Assembly (NCBI GenBank): GCA_038501195.1
Contig: JBBPUQ010000008.1
Span: 4,226,501 to 4,290,500 of the forward strand
Source: Nemania diffusa
Taxonomy: Eukaryota; Ascomycota; Sordariomycetes; Xylariales; Xylariaceae
Length of the DNA: 64,000 nucleotides
Reading direction: 5' to 3'
Within the stretch, counting starts at the first letter, position 1, and every line of letters starts with the position of its first letter. This document shows, one piece after another, positions 59,349-64,000 of the stretch. Below the pieces are notes generated by a model, which was not told the DNA's origin, did not search any database, and worked only from the letters and a program-made list of their open reading frames with translations. The position numbers and the translations under genes were made by a program.

Positions 59349-60675
59349 TCAAGGTGATAGGATTGGAACCCGCTTAGAGTTTCGCCCTAATGTGAAATCC
59401 GATATGTCGATATCCGGCTCCTCTCCGTACATGATTTGGCTCATCAATCGCCCGCTGCCCATACCCAGGGTTAAACCATAGGACCCGTGGCCCCAGCACA
59501 CAAACAAACCGCTTGTGGATCCTGGAGCTAAATCTGTGTCGCAGTTGGACGGATTGCTGCTTAAATCTAGAGGAGAGACTTGGTCGATGGTGGGAAGTCC
59601 TGACGGGGTCGTTGGCCTGAAAGCTCGGCCTTTGCTAAGAAGCTCAACAAAGTTGTGGTTGTCGTGACCGCTCTCGACGGAGGTGCGGTCACAAGCACAT
59701 TGCCAGTTGATCCACTTCCGAGCATAACCAGTTAACTCATCTATCACTGTTTTGTCGGGCTCTTGCTGGTAACCAGGAGGTGGGAGGCTGGCGCTAAGAT
59801 TCCGTCGCCCGCACGACCAGATGGTCCCGTCGTTACGCCCGGCAAACTCCATCTTGTCCCCAACGATGTTCGCGAAAGAGACAAAAGCCGTCGTGGCTTG
59901 TGTTGTCGGGCACGGGTTTTTCCAGCATGCCCAGTCCCCCGCGTCCGTGGTCCACTGTAGCTCGATGGGAGAAGAGGGGAACAGCGCGCCAAAAACAGTT
60001 GGGGTCCAAGATCCGCAAGCTAGAAGTAGCTGGACGCAGGGAATCGTGATTGACTTTTTATAAGGATCCATGCATGTAATAGTTTGTACACGGTTATTCG
60101 TTGACAAACCTACAGCGACTATTTTCATGTCTAGTTCGATCTCGACGCCCATGGATCTGCACTGTTCCGTAAGCCAGTCCCCGACACGGATGGGATTGCT
60201 GTGCATAATAGACTGTGAGATTCAGGGTCGGACCAATACTGAGAGCCGAGACTTACACTATTGCGCTTTTGGCCCCGAGGACGTCCTTGTTAACATCCCA
60301 GTTACTATCCTTTTTCACCCAATCCGGTAGATTGTCGAGCCCACGCCCGTTACCCGGATCAATCCCAAACGAGGACTGCGCTCTGTAACCAGTAGCTTCC
60401 CTGAACGAGCCAACGTCGGCCTCCGAGGCCCACAAGTCGAACGAATACTTCCCTAGTCGTATAGCGGGGAATTGCGGCTCTGGAAAGCCGTAATGAAGAC
60501 ACCCCGTGCAAGTTGAGGATGGCCCTGTGAATGACGTACTGCAAGCATCAACGACCTTGATAACGATGCCCAGCGACTTTGCTAGTGAACGCTTTGCAAG
60601 ATTGTATGCAGTACAGAGGCCAATTGACCCAGCGCCAACTATGACAACAACATCGCCAGCATGAAGTCCAGCCAT
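59349..60675 (-). CDS. FAD-dependent oxidoreductase, DAO family
   Basis: Exons 60675-60259 and 60212-59349 (46-bp intron, GTGTAAGT...CTCACAG, phase 0) give 426 residues. The N-terminus holds the dinucleotide-binding fold VVVIVGAGSIGLCTAYNLAK (about 9-28) with the G-x-G-x-x-G, and a following acidic strand end (VVDAC). A later FAD/substrate region (LLLACGSWTPTVFG) and the C-terminal FVCWGHGSYGLTLGMGSGRL are typical of DAO-type amine and amino-acid oxidases (fructosyl-amine or D-amino-acid oxidase-like). It would oxidise an amine with release of H2O2. ATG 60675 is the only one before the FAD motif. No C-terminal peroxisomal tripeptide is obvious (ends ILSP). Confidence 0.85.
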
Positions 60676-61200
60676 GGATTCGGTTCTAGCGGTGCTAGAA
60701 TGAACTGTACGGATAGAGAGAGATTAAGAATGCTCCGGCGAAGAATGATTGTGTGTTAAAAGTTCCCCAGGTTTTCAATACCGCGATCGTCCAACTAGCG
60801 TTCAAATTTGAAATGATAAAACTCGGAAGAGCTTTTAGCTATAGCTAACATGGCGGTTGACTCCTGGATCTTCGTGGCCTTATCTGATCCATCATGCGAA
60901 GGGGATACACCACTCCAGCCAACAAGGCTATAAGACATAGCTATAAATTGTTGGCTTTACTTGTAGTGTGGCTTAACATCTACGTCATAAAGCATTTGAA
61001 AACAGCCCTGGTCCTAGACAAGACGGTTACACATGTAGGCAGTTTTTGCAAACAGGTCATATATATCGCCTGTTACTAGTCAACCAGTCTCCTTGTGATC
61101 GCTCTAACTGCATAGCAACAAGAGCGTACAAAGTGTATTATTGAGACGGTGTGGGTAGCCTGACCACATGGGGGTTAGGTTGATTAAGTCATTAAGACTT
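60676..61200. other. Intergenic region
   Basis: Promoter side of the FAD oxidoreductase gene. No other gene was seen. Confidence 0.5.
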
Positions 61201-64000
61201 AGTTTTTCTTTTTTTTTATTTAAAATAGTTAGCTCATGCTAGTTAAAAATAGTTGGCACGTTTTTTATACAGCTCTTTTCAAAAATTCGTTACACCCAAA
61301 TATACATTTGTATTATTTATTTACTATTTTTTTAAACTTTAAATCTTTAAAAATAATCTATATAACTATAGTTAGTTCTTTAAAATACATAGTATATATT
61401 ATATACTTTGTTTTATTAATATTTTCAATAAAACTTTATATTATGTTAACTATTAGATTTTAAAACTAAAGCTTTAATTAATAAAAAAAAAAAAACAAAA
61501 ACAAAATATTATAAACAACAAAACTAACACTATTTTTTTTATTATACTTAGCTTTTTAAAACTTAAATCAATAAAATTTTTAACAAAAGCAGTAGTTTTA
61601 AAAACATACTTATAAAAGCTAAAAAATATTTAACATTTTTACTTTAGTTATATTAAAAATTAAATATTTCAGTTTAAGTTTTTAAAGCTACTTTTATTGC
61701 TGTAAAAGTTGTAACTAATATCAAGCTATTATTAAATACAAAACTTAGTACAAAAAATAATATCTTTAAAATTGAAGCAGAAAAAAGTTAGTTATATTTT
61801 AGCGCATTAAGTTAAAACACAGTTTTGCTGCATTAAACTATAAGAACTATGTTACAACTACAAATATACAAATTAAAAATAAAAATTATAATCAGTTAAA
61901 TAAATAAATAGCAATAATAAGCTATCAGTATAAAATAATAGCTTTAAAATATAAATATACTTTAAACTTAAAAAAATATACTAATAAACAAAAATACAAA
62001 TCAATTATTAATAAACTAACATTAATTATATTATTTAATAAAACAATAAAAAAATTAAATTAATTTATTAAAACATAAAAAGTTTATTATTTTTTAATAA
62101 TTTACTAAGTTATAGTTATTAAACTGTTTAAAACTGCTGTTACACCTAAACACTTTTATTACTTTTTGATTTTACAATTTTATATATATTTAAATAATTA
62201 TTTATTGCTTTAGCAATATTGTTGTACTTATTTAAATCAAACATTTTCCTATTTGTTATTTTATAAATTTATATTTTTATTATATTTACATTATTAAATT
62301 CAAGCAAATCTGTTAAAACATTTTATTAATTTAGCTTTAGCAACAATATTAGCTTTAGCAGCAACACTAGCTTTAGCTTTACTATTTAAAGCTTTAACAC
62401 AAAAACATTTAGCAATAACAGTATTATTGTTATAGCTGCTATAGCTTCAATTACTAAAAATATAAAAAATGCTACTTATACAATTTTACTAAATCTTTTT
62501 AACTTGAAAATGTTTCTTTATTTATTATTTAATAAAAATGCTATTACTAACTAGCTAAAACAGCTTAAAATATTATTTACAGCTTAAAAAATCTTTATTT
62601 AGTTTTTAATTAAATAGTTATTTATTTATATATAGTTAAAACAATAAATAAAAATTATTTACAAATATATCAAAAATATTAACACTTAGCTAAAAATTAA
62701 ATAAAAGCTCAAACTAATATTTAGCTATAACAACTTTAAACAATAATATTTTCTACTAACTTTATTAAAAAAATATAAATTAAAACTAAAAAAAAACACT
62801 GTTAAAAATATAAAGTTATATTTCAAAAAATATTGTATTTTTGTAAAAAAAATAAAAAAAACAGAAAAAACTTTTAATAACAAAACTTTTATTTATAAGC
62901 TGTTTAAAAGTATTAAAAAGCTTATACTAAAACATATTATAACTAATTTTTAAATAAACTATAACTTTTTATATACTATAGTTTATAACTAGTTATAGTT
63001 TGAACTAATAAAATAAGCTGTTATAACATTTAAACTAAATTATTATAACACTAAAACTAAAAATATAAAAACTATATAACATATATATAATAAAAACCTA
63101 TATAATCAACAGTTTTTTTAGCAAAACTATTACACTTTAGCATTTTTTGCAGCTTAAATATTACTTAAAGCTATTTAGTTTTAACAATAAGTTATAATAA
63201 ATAGCAAACTTATAATTTTATAGCAAAAAAAACCCACTATTACATTTAAAAACCAGTTTAATAATAAAATCGACTCTATTATAAAACAACTAAAAAAAAT
63301 AAAAATTGCAATTTAAAAAATAAAGCTAACAAAAAAAAAAAAAGCTAAAATTAAAAACAAACTAGCTTTTTTTTAGTTTATTATTTTTTAAAGTTAAAAC
63401 AGCTAAACATTTTTTTTAAATATTTTTGCTATATAACTATATAAATAGCTTTTTTATTATTTACATTAATTAAATCTTTTATTATAATAGTTAAACTTTT
63501 AATTATAAAAAGCTTTATTTATTAATTTAACTTTAAATATTTTCGTTATAACTAGCTTTAAATTAAAAAGCAATAAAAAGCAATTAAACTAAAAAAAATA
63601 CAAAGCAAACTAAAGTTCAAACAATATTAACTGCTATATTTGTAACAAATTAAAACATTATTTTAAAAATTACAAATAAATATAAATAATAAACAAAAAA
63701 AATATTATTTACTATAACTAAAAATAGCATTTAAAAAACAAAGCTTTTTTAGTTTTATAAAAAATTTTACCGCTTTTTTTAAATATAATACAAAAAGCTA
63801 AAAAAAACAGCAAAAATATTATCAAAAAAACTTTTAAATAAATTTATACTTTTTACTTTAGTAAAAACATTTATTTAGCTTAAAAAATATACTACTAGTT
63901 TATATTTAAAAAAATTATTAAATTTAACAAAAAGTTTAAACAGAAATATTATAACTATTAAACTAAAAAAATTAATTAAATTTTATTAATAGTTGCAACT
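61201..64000. other. Extremely AT-rich gene-free tract
   Basis: From about 61.2 kb to the window end, G+C falls to roughly 10-25% in lines counted by eye, with long A and T runs and no frame of protein character. Remaining C outnumbers G on this strand, and CpA remains common while TpG is rare. The tract continues past the window edge. It could be an AT-isochore of decayed repeats or a (peri)centromeric or subtelomeric block. Confidence 0.8.

Overview
The window is nuclear DNA from a filamentous ascomycete (Pezizomycotina, probably Sordariomycetes). Genes are spaced singly on both strands and carry short GT-AG introns of about 45-125 bp with CTAAC/CTAAT-like branch sites. There is an intron-containing nuclear tRNA-Lys. 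The gene set is typical of such fungi: cupin, arylsulfotransferase-type protein, DAHP synthase, mitochondrial ribosomal protein mL50, GH28, SGNH hydrolase, FAD amine oxidoreductase and Ser/Thr-rich wall proteins. CCTACCTA/TAGGTAGG motifs recur between genes. Several long open frames only begin at non-ATG codons, so starts were re-chosen by eye.

Layout. 1-34 kb is mostly ordinary gene space: cupin (1.6-2.6 kb), arylsulfotransferase-like protein (3.0-4.6), MYND gene with a decayed 3' half (8.4-9.9), mitochondrial hot-dog acyl-CoA thioesterase (11.0-12.4), mL50 (12.9-14.3), small membrane protein (14.7-15.3), DAHP synthase (15.9-17.1), SGNH hydrolase (19.8-21.3), tRNA-Lys(UUU) (21.5), a nuclear-looking protein with a possible DUF7587/ART-like core (24.4-25.2), GPI-type protein (25.6-26.5), protein kinase (27.9-29.5), single-pass membrane protein (30.0-31.1) and PAF-acetylhydrolase-like esterase (32.3-33.4).

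The most unusual part is about 34.9-49.5 kb. Two arrays of one palindromic repeat family (ACTTTCTG...CAGAAAGT), at 36.05-36.32 and 49.01-49.51 kb, bracket a block of four orphan genes: a coiled-coil protein with a possible degenerate GIY-YIG domain; a protein of about 940 residues built on 42-residue (six-heptad) tandem repeats and broken by three successive -1 frame changes; a decayed gene with in-frame stops; and a degenerate DEAH/RHA-helicase-like protein lacking the Walker A lysine and the DEAH box. The block also holds a 500-bp fold-back element with arms of about 105 bp. Direct repeats with C-to-T/G-to-A differences lie at 34.9/35.6 and 39.2/40.3 kb. This looks like an accessory island or the remains of a large mobile unit; no transposase, recombinase or reverse transcriptase was recognised.

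51.9-60.7 kb returns to secreted and metabolic genes: exo-type GH28, GPI-type Ser/Thr-rich protein, serine beta-lactamase-family protein with an unresolved 5' end, and DAO-type FAD oxidoreductase. A 330-bp perfect (AAATAAT)n array lies at 56.5 kb. The last 2.8 kb is a gene-free, extremely AT-rich tract. Apparent single-base losses recur in several genes. They may be real decay or homopolymer errors in the assembly, and this affects how the broken genes should be read.
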